A DNA stretch of 64,000 nucleotides, taken from NCBI RefSeq assembly GCF_000336695.1, contig NZ_AOMC01000070.1:18994-82993 (forward strand), read 5' to 3'. Of this stretch, positions 56,652 to 64,000 are shown piece after piece. This stretch comes from Halococcus morrhuae DSM 1307. Lineage in GTDB: Archaea; Halobacteriota; Halobacteria; Halobacteriales; Halococcaceae. Position 1 is the stretch's first letter; every line of letters starts with the position of its first letter. Both the position numbers and the translations under genes were made by a program. A model generated the notes under the pieces. That model ran no database searches. It was not told the DNA's origin and saw only the letters and a list, made by a program, of their open reading frames with translations.

Positions 56652-57136
56652 GGCGAGACCGAGAGCCGATCGTCGTCCCCATCGCTACTGAACTCGATGC
56701 CGCGCTCCTTGTACGACTCCATCAGGTAGTGCGTCACCGTCTGGGTGATTTCGGGCACGGGTGCGACCTTCTCGGAGACGAACCGGGAGACCTCGCCCAT
56801 CGAATCCGCTTCCACGGTCAGGGAAAAGTCGTATTCACCGCTCACGAGTCTGAGTGATTGGATCTCGGGAAATCCGACGAGCCGCGCGGCGATGTCGTCG
56901 TAGCCCGTCTCGCGATCGAGCGTGACGTTGCACTCGACCAGCGCGCGCACCGGCTCCTCGTCCGTCCGTCGCCAGTCGACGACCGCCTGATAGCCCTTGA
57001 GGACGCCCTCGTCTTCGAGGCTCTCGATGCGCTCGGCGACCTCGCTCTCGTCGACCCCGAGCATGCGCGCGAGATCGGCGGTCGTGTAGCGCGCGTTCTC
57101 ACGGAGCAAGGAGAGCAGTTCCGCGCGGATGTCCAT
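56648..57136 (-). CDS. Lrp/AsnC family transcriptional regulator
   Basis: A 162-residue feast/famine regulator. The N-terminal HTH spans about 1-50 (LRENARYTTADLARMLGVDE, then VAERIESLEDEGVLKGYQAV). The C-terminal RAM domain (about 65-145) binds an amino acid and multimerises (VECNVTLDRETGYDDIAARL; RLVSGEYDFSLTVEADSMGE). It is the first gene of a two-gene operon with the aminotransferase (ATGA overlap). Confidence 0.92.
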   Translation of the reverse strand: MDIRAELLSLLRENARYTTADLARMLGVDESEVAERIESLEDEGVLKGYQAVVDWRRTDEEPVRALVECNVTLDRETGYDDIAARLVGFPEIQSLRLVSGEYDFSLTVEADSMGEVSRFVSEKVAPVPEITQTVTHYLMESYKERGIEFSSDGDDDRLSVSP

Positions 57137-57175
57137 ACAGCGACGCCAGCGCCATGGGACAAAAGCGTTCCGTCG

Positions 57176-58762
57176 CTACTCCTCGCCGAGGAAGGCGACG
57201 AGCAGCTGCTGTTGGGCCTTCCGGAGGTGGTTGTGCAGCGTCGGCGAGGAGACGCCCATCGAATCGGCGATCTCCTCGGCGGTCGATCGGCGCGGCCACT
57301 CGTAGTAGCCCGCGAAATACGCCGCCCGCAGCGCCGCCCGCTGTTTGTCGGTGAGGCGCTCGTCGACCGCCTGTCGAGCGGTCGCGTCGTCCGATCGATC
57401 GACGGTGTGTTTCGAGAGCAGTTCCGATCCCGGATGGGCGTGCTCGAACGCGGTGATCATCGTCCGCACGTCGGTTTCGGGAGCGACCGCGACGACCATC
57501 GTTCCGTCGCCGTCCTCGACGAACCACTCGTCGATCGTGCCGCCGGCGGCGACGATGCTGTTGACCGGCGACTCCCGCGTCGCGATCTCGAAGACGCCAC
57601 CCTCGTCGTGGCTGCTGACGAGTCGGCAGTCCTCGACGACCGACGACTCCCGGGCGAGCTCGCGCACACGATCGGGATCGGCACCCTCGACAGTGACGTA
57701 CTGGAGGACGATCCCGTCGCCGGCCGGCACGACCCCGTCGACGAGATACCGACAGTCGAGGCGGCGCGTCAGCGTCGTCGGGAACGCCGCCTCGTCGACG
57801 ACACGGAGTTCGAGCACGAGCGCCGTGTCCGACAGCAGCAGCTTCGTGTTCTGTGCGGCGTCGATGGCGAAGCCGGCCACCTCGCCGAGCACGGCGAAGC
57901 CGGCGCGCTCGCGCTCCGAGAAGGCGTCGGGCCGCGTCGCCGCGACCACGAGCACGCCGTAGACCACCTCGTTGTACGAGAGCGGGACGGCCGCCACCGG
58001 GCCCGTCATCTCGCCGTCCGTCTGCCACGGGCCCCCACCGTTCTCGAAGACTTCCACGACGTCCGTCTCGGGCAGTTCAGTGGGCAGCCGCGCCGTGCCG
58101 CCGTCCGTAGCCGCGATCTCGACGGCATCGGTGTCGACGCCGGCACCGCTCCGGACGGCGAACTCGCCGCCGGCGTCGCGCTCGGCGATCCATGCGAACT
58201 CGTACAGCTCGGCGGCCGCGATGCGCTCACAGACCGTGGCCGCAATCTCCTCGCGCGTCGCCGCCGCCACCAGCCCACGGACGATGTCCTGGATGACGAC
58301 GTTGATGCGATCGAGCGTCGCCAGTTCGTCGCGCTGGCTTTCGAGGCGGCGCTCGGCACGTCGCTGGGCGACCGCGTTCCCGATGCGGTTGGCGAGCACC
58401 GTGTACTGATCGAGCCCGCCACCCTTTTGGAGATAGTCGGTGACACCGGCCGAGATGGCCTCGCTCGCTACGTCCTCGCTGCCCTCGCCAGTCGAGAGAA
58501 CGAAGGGGAGGTTCGGATACTCCTCGCGTACCCGTTCGAGCAGCGTGAGTCCGTCCATTCCCGGCATGCGGTAGTCGCTGACGACGCAGTCGACGCGTGC
58601 CTCGTCGAGATGTGACAGCGCCGCCGCGCCGCTCGTCTCGGTGTGGACGACGAACCCCTCGCCCGCGCGTTCGAGCGCCGTCGCTGCCAGCTCGACGACG
58701 TGGTGCTCGTCGTCGACGAAGAGCACGCGAACCTCGTCCTCGCCATCCATCCGTTCGGTCAC
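57176..58762 (-). CDS. Response regulator with REC, GAF and Bat-type HTH
   Basis: A 528-residue regulator. The N-terminal receiver (about 12-128) has the phospho-acceptor Asp in VVSDYRMPGMDG and the DYLQKGG end. A GAF-like domain (about 160-290) and a Bat input domain (about 300-450) follow. The C-terminal HTH_10 (LTDKQRAALRAAYFAGYYEW and STAEEIADSMGVSSPTLHNH) is at about 470-525. Start at 58762 is supported by TTTATGC at 58785-58791 (minus strand). It lies directly after the hybrid kinase gene and is its likely partner. Confidence 0.88.
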   Translation of the reverse strand: MTERMDGEDEVRVLFVDDEHHVVELAATALERAGEGFVVHTETSGAAALSHLDEARVDCVVSDYRMPGMDGLTLLERVREEYPNLPFVLSTGEGSEDVASEAISAGVTDYLQKGGGLDQYTVLANRIGNAVAQRRAERRLESQRDELATLDRINVVIQDIVRGLVAAATREEIAATVCERIAAAELYEFAWIAERDAGGEFAVRSGAGVDTDAVEIAATDGGTARLPTELPETDVVEVFENGGGPWQTDGEMTGPVAAVPLSYNEVVYGVLVVAATRPDAFSERERAGFAVLGEVAGFAIDAAQNTKLLLSDTALVLELRVVDEAAFPTTLTRRLDCRYLVDGVVPAGDGIVLQYVTVEGADPDRVRELARESSVVEDCRLVSSHDEGGVFEIATRESPVNSIVAAGGTIDEWFVEDGDGTMVVAVAPETDVRTMITAFEHAHPGSELLSKHTVDRSDDATARQAVDERLTDKQRAALRAAYFAGYYEWPRRSTAEEIADSMGVSSPTLHNHLRKAQQQLLVAFLGEE

Positions 58763-58784
58763 GGTCTGCGATACAACAGTGGGC

Positions 58785-58791
58785 GCATAAA
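58785..58791 (-). promoter_or_regulatory. TATA-like box of the REC-GAF-Bat regulator
   Basis: On the minus strand TTTATGC ends 23 bases before the ATG at 58762. The regulator can therefore be transcribed without the kinase gene. Confidence 0.45.
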
Positions 58792-58852
58792 CAAAAAACA
58801 GTATGCCGACAAACCGATAGTTTCACTGCTATCGCTGCGCCGTCAGTAGCCG

Positions 58853-61800
58853 TCACCCGTCGTCCACGGTACGGACATCGAAGCGAGCACCGTCGGCCGC
58901 ATCGGTGGCCGAGACCGTCCAGCCGTGTGCGTCGGCGATTCTCCGGACGATCATCAGTCCCAGTCCGGTGCCTGACTCGCTGGTCGAGTAGCCGTGCTCG
59001 AAGATCCGCTCGCCCTCACCGTCGGGAATGCCGGGGCCGTCGTCGGCGACGAAGAAGCCCGTCTCGGTCGTGCCGACGGTGACGTGGACATCGTTGCCGG
59101 CGTGATCGATCGCGTTGCGAAAGAGGTTCTCGAACAGCCGCGTCAGCCTGTCGGGATCGCCCGCGACCGTCCCCGAAAGCTCGACGTCGATCGTCGCGTC
59201 CGCGCCGTCGACCGTCCGCCACGCCCGCTCGGCCGTGCTCGCGAGTTCGACGGGTTCCGGGTCGTCGATGACCCGTCCCTGACGGGCCAGTGTGAGCACG
59301 TCCTCGATGAGCGTGTCCATCCGGTCGAGAGCCCACAGCGCCGCGTCGTGATGCTCCGAGTGGTGATCGGCCTCGGCGAGTTCGAGCCGGCCGCGCGCGA
59401 CGCCCATCGGGTTGCGGAGGTCGTGCGAGATGACGCTCGCGAACCCGTCCAACAGCTCGTTCTGGCGTTCGAGATCGCGCTCGCGGCGCTTCTGATCGGT
59501 GATGTCGGTGTAGATGGCGTAGCCGCCGTTGCGCCCGCCGGGTTCAAGCGGAGCGATGTGCACCAGGAAGTCGCGCACGCCGTCGGCCGTCAGCCGGCGG
59601 ACGGTCGTCTGGCGGCTCTCGCCGTCGGCGAGCGCCGCGTCGATCGGCTCGATGGCCGGCTCGCGATCCGACGGAACGATGTAATCGCCGGCGTTCTCGT
59701 CCCTGATCTCCGCCGCGCTGTAGCCGAACACCGTCTCGAAGCGCTCGTTCACCCGTCTGGTGATCGGTTCGCCGTCGACCAGTTCGTAGCGCAGCGCCGC
59801 GTCGGGCACGTTCTCGAACAGCGCCGTGAGGCGATCGCGCTCGACGACGAGTTCGCGCTCGCGTTCGGCGCGTTCGAGCGCCGCCTCGGTGTTCGCCGCG
59901 AGCAGTTTCGCCAGCGAGACGTCGCGATCGTCGAACACGCCCGGTTCGGTCGCGCCGACGGTCAACACCCCGTGGTCGGCGAGCGGCAACAGCAGCTCGC
60001 TTCTGATCGGTGTGTTCGGGTTGTGAGCGCCGGAAGCACGGTCGACGCGGTCGTACTGCTGCATTGCGCCGGACTCGAAGACCGACCACGCGAGGCTCTC
60101 GTCGCCGGCGAAGGTCGGTAGCGCGTCGAACAGCTCCGTACCGGCCTCGGAGATCGCTACCGGCCGAAGTTCGCCCGCCTCGTGGAGCCAGATACCGTTC
60201 AGCTCCATGTCGAGCACGTCGGCAGCGGTTTCGACCGCGACGTCGGCGACCTCGCGCCGTGTGGTGGCCGTCATCATCTCCCGGCTGGCGTCGTGGAGCG
60301 CTTCGAGCAGTCGCTCGTGACGCTTGTGGGCCGTGATGTCCCGGACGACGCCGACGGTGCCCGCGAAGCCGGCGTCGCTCTCCAACACCGTGAGCTGGAT
60401 CTCACACGGGATGAAGTCGCCGTCGGCGGTGCGGACGGTCGCATCGTAGGAATCGCTGACGGCGTTGGCACCGTCGGCGAGCAGCCGCTGGATCACCGAC
60501 CGGCCGAGTGCAATGTCGTCCTCATCGAGCAGCATCGAGACGGGTTCGCCGAGGAGCTCTTCGCGAGCGTAGCCCGTCTCCGCGACGAGCGTGTCGTTGA
60601 CCGTCTCGAATCGCCCGTCGGCGTCGAGCGTGTAGATCATGTCGCCGGCGGCGTCGAGCATCCGGCCGTACCGACGCAGTCGCTCCTCGCGTTCGAGACG
60701 GTCGAGCGCCGCCTCGGCATTCGCCGCGAGCACGCGCGCGAGTCTGACGGTGCTGTCGTCGAACGACTCGTCGGGCGAGGCGACGGTGATCGTGCCGTGG
60801 TCGCCGAGCGGGAGGTAGAGCCGATGGCGCAGCGGAATGCCGTCGTCGGGTGCGTTCGCCTCGCCGACGACGATCGCCTCGCCGGCACGGAACGCTCGCC
60901 ACGGGAACCCCTCGCCGCGCGCGTAGCGCGGCCGCTCGCCGAGACGCTCACGCGTCGCAGCGGTCACGGAAACGGGATTGAGGCTGTCGCGCTCGTCGTC
61001 GTGCAGCCGTACCACGGCGATCGGAAAGCCGAGGATCTCCTCGATCGTCGTCGTGACGGCGTCGGCGATCCCGTCGGCATCCCTGGCGGCCACGAACCGC
61101 CGCGTCGCCTCGTGAAGCGCCCCGATTGCCCGCTCGCGGCGGCGCTGCTCGACGACGTTGCGCCCGACGCCGACGATGCCGTAGCCGTCGCCGAGGGGAA
61201 CGCGCGCGCCGCTGAACTGGTGGGGGATCGTCTCGCCGGCGTTCGTCACGAGCGCCGACTCGACGACGGCGCTCTCGCCCGTTCGAAGGATTTCCTGCAT
61301 GCGCTCGCCGATGCGGTCGTGATCCGCATCGGGGACGAACTCGGAATAGTCCGTTTCGGCGATCGTCGTGTCGTCGTAGCCGACGACGGACGCGAACTCC
61401 CCGTTCCAGCGAACCATCGTGCCGTCGGGATCGAGAACATAGGCCGGATCCGGCAGCACCTCGAAAAAGCCGTCGGTGATGGCGCGTTCCCGGTCGCGGT
61501 CGCGTTCGGTCCGCGTCGAGCGCTCCCTGAACACGCCATGGAGGAGCGTACGATCGTCCATCTCGACAGTGCGTGCTCTGAGATCGACGGGTATCGTCTC
61601 GCCGGCGGCGGTTTCGATCAATACCGCCGAGCCGTCGCCGAACCGGGCAGCGTCGATGCTCGACGACGCGGCATGCTGTTCGAACAGGTCGCGATAGCGC
61701 TCCCGCTGGTCGGCGGGATGGAGCACCGTCTGATCCATGCCGACGAGCTCCTCGCGCGGGCGACCGAACAGCGTCGCAGCGACGTCGTTCGTCTCGACGA

Positions 61801-62284
61801 TCCGTCCCGTTCCTGCGTCGGCGATCACCACCGCGTCCGGCGTGGCGTCGATGAGCGAGCGATAGAGCCGTTCGGATTCGGCGAGCGCGCGCTCGGCACG
61901 GTAGCTCTCGACGGCATTGGTGATGCTGTTGGCGAGCAGTTCGTACCGTTCGCTGCCCGTCCCCTTCCGGAGGTAGTCGGTGACGCCGGCCGAGATGGCC
62001 TCGCTCGCGACCCCCTCGCCGCCCTCGCCGGTGAAGAGGATGAAGGGGAGGTTCGGATGGCGCTCGCGCACCCGTTCGAGCAGCGCGATCCCGTCCATTC
62101 CTGGCATGCGGTAGTCGCTGACGACACAGTCGACCCCCGCTTCCGCGAGCGCGTCGAGCGCCGCTTCGGCATCCGTCTCGGTCGTGACTGTCAGCCTGTC
62201 GTCGATCCGTTCGAGAGAGGTGCTGGCGAGGTCGGCGACCGCCGGTTCGTCGTCGACCATCAGCACCGACATCGCCTCTGACAT
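58853..62284 (-). CDS. Multi-sensor histidine kinase (REC-PAS-PAS-GAF-PAS-GAF-PAS-HisKA-HATPase)
   Basis: A 1143-residue cytoplasmic kinase; no signal peptide or membrane helices. Order: REC (about 5-120, VVSDYRMPGMDG), PAS (135-245), PAS (265-375), GAF (395-530), PAS (540-660, YTLDADGRFETVNDTLVAET), GAF (665-800), PAS (810-925), HisKA with SHDLRNP, and HATPase_c with NLFRNAIDH, DDGPGIP and GTGLGL. All kinase boxes are intact. The frame is open upstream but the ATG at 62284 begins the REC domain. Signals are unknown; the several GAF/PAS domains suggest redox, light or small-molecule sensing. Confidence 0.92.
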   Translation of the reverse strand: MSEAMSVLMVDDEPAVADLASTSLERIDDRLTVTTETDAEAALDALAEAGVDCVVSDYRMPGMDGIALLERVRERHPNLPFILFTGEGGEGVASEAISAGVTDYLRKGTGSERYELLANSITNAVESYRAERALAESERLYRSLIDATPDAVVIADAGTGRIVETNDVAATLFGRPREELVGMDQTVLHPADQRERYRDLFEQHAASSSIDAARFGDGSAVLIETAAGETIPVDLRARTVEMDDRTLLHGVFRERSTRTERDRDRERAITDGFFEVLPDPAYVLDPDGTMVRWNGEFASVVGYDDTTIAETDYSEFVPDADHDRIGERMQEILRTGESAVVESALVTNAGETIPHQFSGARVPLGDGYGIVGVGRNVVEQRRRERAIGALHEATRRFVAARDADGIADAVTTTIEEILGFPIAVVRLHDDERDSLNPVSVTAATRERLGERPRYARGEGFPWRAFRAGEAIVVGEANAPDDGIPLRHRLYLPLGDHGTITVASPDESFDDSTVRLARVLAANAEAALDRLEREERLRRYGRMLDAAGDMIYTLDADGRFETVNDTLVAETGYAREELLGEPVSMLLDEDDIALGRSVIQRLLADGANAVSDSYDATVRTADGDFIPCEIQLTVLESDAGFAGTVGVVRDITAHKRHERLLEALHDASREMMTATTRREVADVAVETAADVLDMELNGIWLHEAGELRPVAISEAGTELFDALPTFAGDESLAWSVFESGAMQQYDRVDRASGAHNPNTPIRSELLLPLADHGVLTVGATEPGVFDDRDVSLAKLLAANTEAALERAERERELVVERDRLTALFENVPDAALRYELVDGEPITRRVNERFETVFGYSAAEIRDENAGDYIVPSDREPAIEPIDAALADGESRQTTVRRLTADGVRDFLVHIAPLEPGGRNGGYAIYTDITDQKRRERDLERQNELLDGFASVISHDLRNPMGVARGRLELAEADHHSEHHDAALWALDRMDTLIEDVLTLARQGRVIDDPEPVELASTAERAWRTVDGADATIDVELSGTVAGDPDRLTRLFENLFRNAIDHAGNDVHVTVGTTETGFFVADDGPGIPDGEGERIFEHGYSTSESGTGLGLMIVRRIADAHGWTVSATDAADGARFDVRTVDDG

Positions 62285-62396
62285 CTTCGTTGTGCTCGAA
62301 TGCCGCCGGAGCGAGAAAAACCTGTCTCGGATCACGCTCCAATGGTGGCGTCGTGTGGTTCGTCGAACCTTTAGCCCTCGCGGTCGTGCGGCCCGC

Positions 62397-62963
62397 ATGG
62401 TCCTCGAAGAGTCCACGCGCGAACTCGAACGCGGCGACACGGCCCCCGATTTCGAACTGCCCGGTGCGGACGGCGAAACGCACACACTCGGCGACTTCGA
62501 CGAATATCGGGCACTGCTCGTCGTCTTCACCTGTAACCACTGTCCCTACGCACAGGCGAAGATGGAGACGCTCAACGAACTCACCGCCCTCTACGACGAC
62601 GTCGCCGTCGTCGGCATCAACCCGAACGACGCCGAGGAGTATCCCGACGACTCCTTCGAGCGAATGCAGGAGCTCGTCGCCGACGGCACCGTCGACTACG
62701 ATGCCTACCTGCGCGACGAATCCCAGGACGTGGCACGGGCCTACGGCGCGGTCTGTACCCCCGATCCGTTCCTCTTTCGCAACGGCGATGCGGGCTTCGA
62801 ACTCGCCTACCACGGTCGTTTCGACGACGCCCACGGCCCCGACCAGCGGCCGTCGGGCGAGGCAGGCTTCGAGATGGCCGGAGCGATCGAATCGGTGCTC
62901 GGGGGCGTCCCCGTCGACCAGCAGTTCCGCCCCTCGCGCGGCTGTTCGATAAAGTGGCGCTGA
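62397..62963 (+). CDS. Thioredoxin-like / peroxiredoxin-family protein
   Basis: A 188-residue redoxin (AhpC/TSA-like fold). The start ERGDTAPDFELPGADGETHT matches the family, and the active site is FTCNHCPYAQ with Cys46 and Cys49. GINPNDAEEYPDDSFERMQE and the later GAVCTPDPFLF (third Cys and cis-Pro) are typical of the thioredoxin family peroxiredoxin-like group. TTTA (62370-62373) lies 24-27 bases before the ATG. It probably reduces peroxides or disulfides in the cytosol. Confidence 0.85.
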   Translation: MVLEESTRELERGDTAPDFELPGADGETHTLGDFDEYRALLVVFTCNHCPYAQAKMETLNELTALYDDVAVVGINPNDAEEYPDDSFERMQELVADGTVDYDAYLRDESQDVARAYGAVCTPDPFLFRNGDAGFELAYHGRFDDAHGPDQRPSGEAGFEMAGAIESVLGGVPVDQQFRPSRGCSIKWR

Positions 62964-63056
62964 ACTCTCTGGTTCGCTTCGCTTTCCATCATTTTGGAAA
63001 CACGTGACGTGCTACCGTGGGGAAGAATCATTACCGAGCGGTCGTACTGTGAACGT

Positions 63057-63953
63057 ATGCCAGGAGGCACCGACCAGACCCTGCGACCGTTCCTGTGGCG
63101 CGCCGAGCGCATGTATCCCGACGTCGAGATCGTCTCGCGCACCCATGACGGAATCGAACGCTACGACTACGCCGAATTCGGCGGGCGCGTCGCCCGATTG
63201 GCGAACGCCCTCGACGAGGCCGGAATCAGTGACGACGCACGCGTGGGGACCTTTTGTTGGAACCACCACCGCCACTTCGAGACGTACTTCGGCGTGCCCG
63301 ACTCGGGCCGGCAGCTCCACACGATCAACCCGCTGTTGCCGGACGAACACATCCAGTTCATCGTCGAGAACGCGAGCGACGAGCTCCTGTTCGTCGATCC
63401 GTCTCTCCTGGAGAAGCTCGCCGGCGCGGCCGATCCCGATGCGTTCGCCTCGATCGAGCAGTTCGTCGTGATGGGCGAGACGGTACCGGAAACGGACCTC
63501 GACGCGACCGATTACGAGTCGTTCATCGCGGGTCGGAGCGACGAGTACGATTGGCCGACGCTCTCCGAGGATCGGCCGGCCGGGATGTGTTACACCTCGG
63601 GCACCACCGGCAAGCCGAAGGGCGTCGAGTACACTCAGCAGATGCTCTGGTCGCACACGATGGCGACGATCACGCCCCAAGGGTTGGGCCTCGACGACAC
63701 CGACGTGGTGATGCCGGTCGTCCCGATGTTCCACGTCAACGCGTGGGGGATGCCCTTCACGGCGACCGCGGCGGGCGCGAAACACGTCTATCCTGGCCCA
63801 TCGCCCGATCCCGCCGATCTCGCTCACCTCATCGAGGAGGAAGGCGTCACGATCACGGCGGGCGTCCCCACGGTGTGGCTGGGACTGCTCGAATACATGA
63901 CCGACAACGAGCTCGGCTTGGCAAGATCGTTTGACTCAGTGGATTGTGGCTAA
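63057..63953 (+). pseudogene. Acyl-CoA synthetase (AMP-binding), 3' truncated
   Basis: The N-terminal half of a fatty-acid/medium-chain acyl-CoA ligase. Start MPGGTDQTLRPFLWRAERMY; the ATP-binding P-loop YTSGTTGKPKG is near residue 179-189, then the PMFHVNAWGMPF substrate tunnel region. Full-length members are about 530-550 residues; here the frame stops at 298 residues. The family likeness ends at TVWLGLLEYMTDNELGLA, and the last codons read into AT-rich unrelated sequence. The gene is therefore interrupted. The A8 motif and the catalytic Lys domain are missing. Confidence 0.8.
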
Positions 63954-64000
63954 AATCCTCAGAAGTTTCGCATTCGGTTCATCATAACTGGATCTACGAA
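63915..64000 (+). mobile_element. Probable edge of an inserted element
   Basis: From about 63918 to the window end the sequence is distinctly AT-richer than the acyl-CoA ligase gene and no longer encodes its family. An insertion sequence or other mobile element is the most likely cause. I cannot see the transposase or the second end, and I do not recognise the terminal repeat. Confidence 0.4.

Noticed and set aside
61000..62281. 699-codon plus-strand frame opposite the kinase (from 60182)
   Set aside because: Antisense to a kinase with complete REC, PAS and GAF sequence; no promoter or motif.

Overview
The window is chromosomal DNA from a haloarchaeon (class Halobacteria). The signs are a high G+C content, strongly acidic proteins, Tat or lipobox-anchored exported proteins, archaeal information genes (TFE alpha, Pcc1 of KEOPS, S3Ae, S15, aTrm56, MptE, RibL) and many leaderless genes with a TTTA/TATA box 23-31 bases before the start codon. 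I cannot name the genus. Coding density is high, and most neighbours in the same direction overlap by 1-4 bases (ATGA or TGATG).

Layout. 0-12 kb: metabolic and repair genes (flavin/F420 oxidoreductase, orphan DNA methylase, MsrA, TPP enzyme, lactate/glycolate-type FAD oxidoreductase), two membrane proteins, quinone reductase and the folP-mptE pterin pair. 12-27 kb: TrmJ, a Bat-type regulator, DnaJ, an aminotransferase, a sugar-porter MFS, a UbiA prenyltransferase, a YchF-like GTPase with a bactofilin, several small haloarchaeal proteins, AzlCD, acyl-CoA dehydrogenase and CysE. 27-34 kb: DUF2797, a BsuPI-domain protein, an epimerase, and a tightly packed DsbA-like / Trm56 / TFE / DUF2110 / lipoprotein run followed by an RNB exonuclease. 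34-36 kb: a DUF5615-DUF433 toxin-antitoxin-like pair and an acetamidase/formamidase with a clear direct-repeat operator. 36-41 kb: tRNA-Ala(GGC) and a ribosomal cluster (S15, RecJ-like protein lacking catalytic motifs, Pcc1, S3Ae), then a blue copper protein, archaetidylserine synthase and a HEAT-repeat protein. 41-47 kb: secreted phospholipase D-like protein, an intact RecJ/DHH protein, JAMM protease and FAD synthase. 47-53 kb: a type IV pilus-like operon (ATPase, TadC-type membrane protein and an unusually large pilin-like protein with an Ig-like domain and an AT-rich distal gene half). 53-64 kb: PiT phosphate transporter, a duplicated-domain lipoprotein, aminotransferase plus Lrp regulator, a two-component pair (1143-residue REC-PAS-GAF kinase and REC-GAF-Bat HTH regulator), a thioredoxin-like protein, and an acyl-CoA synthetase whose reading frame breaks into AT-rich foreign-looking DNA at the window edge.

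Most notable: a duplicated 3' element (T-tract, hairpin, and a 21-base box with 18 identities) lying immediately after dnaJ and after the tRNA; near-absence of CTAG together with an orphan methylase; the mosaic pilin; the catalytically degenerate RecJ paralogue; twin receiver domains in the two-component pair; and the interrupted acyl-CoA synthetase. No CRISPR array, rRNA or complete insertion sequence is present.
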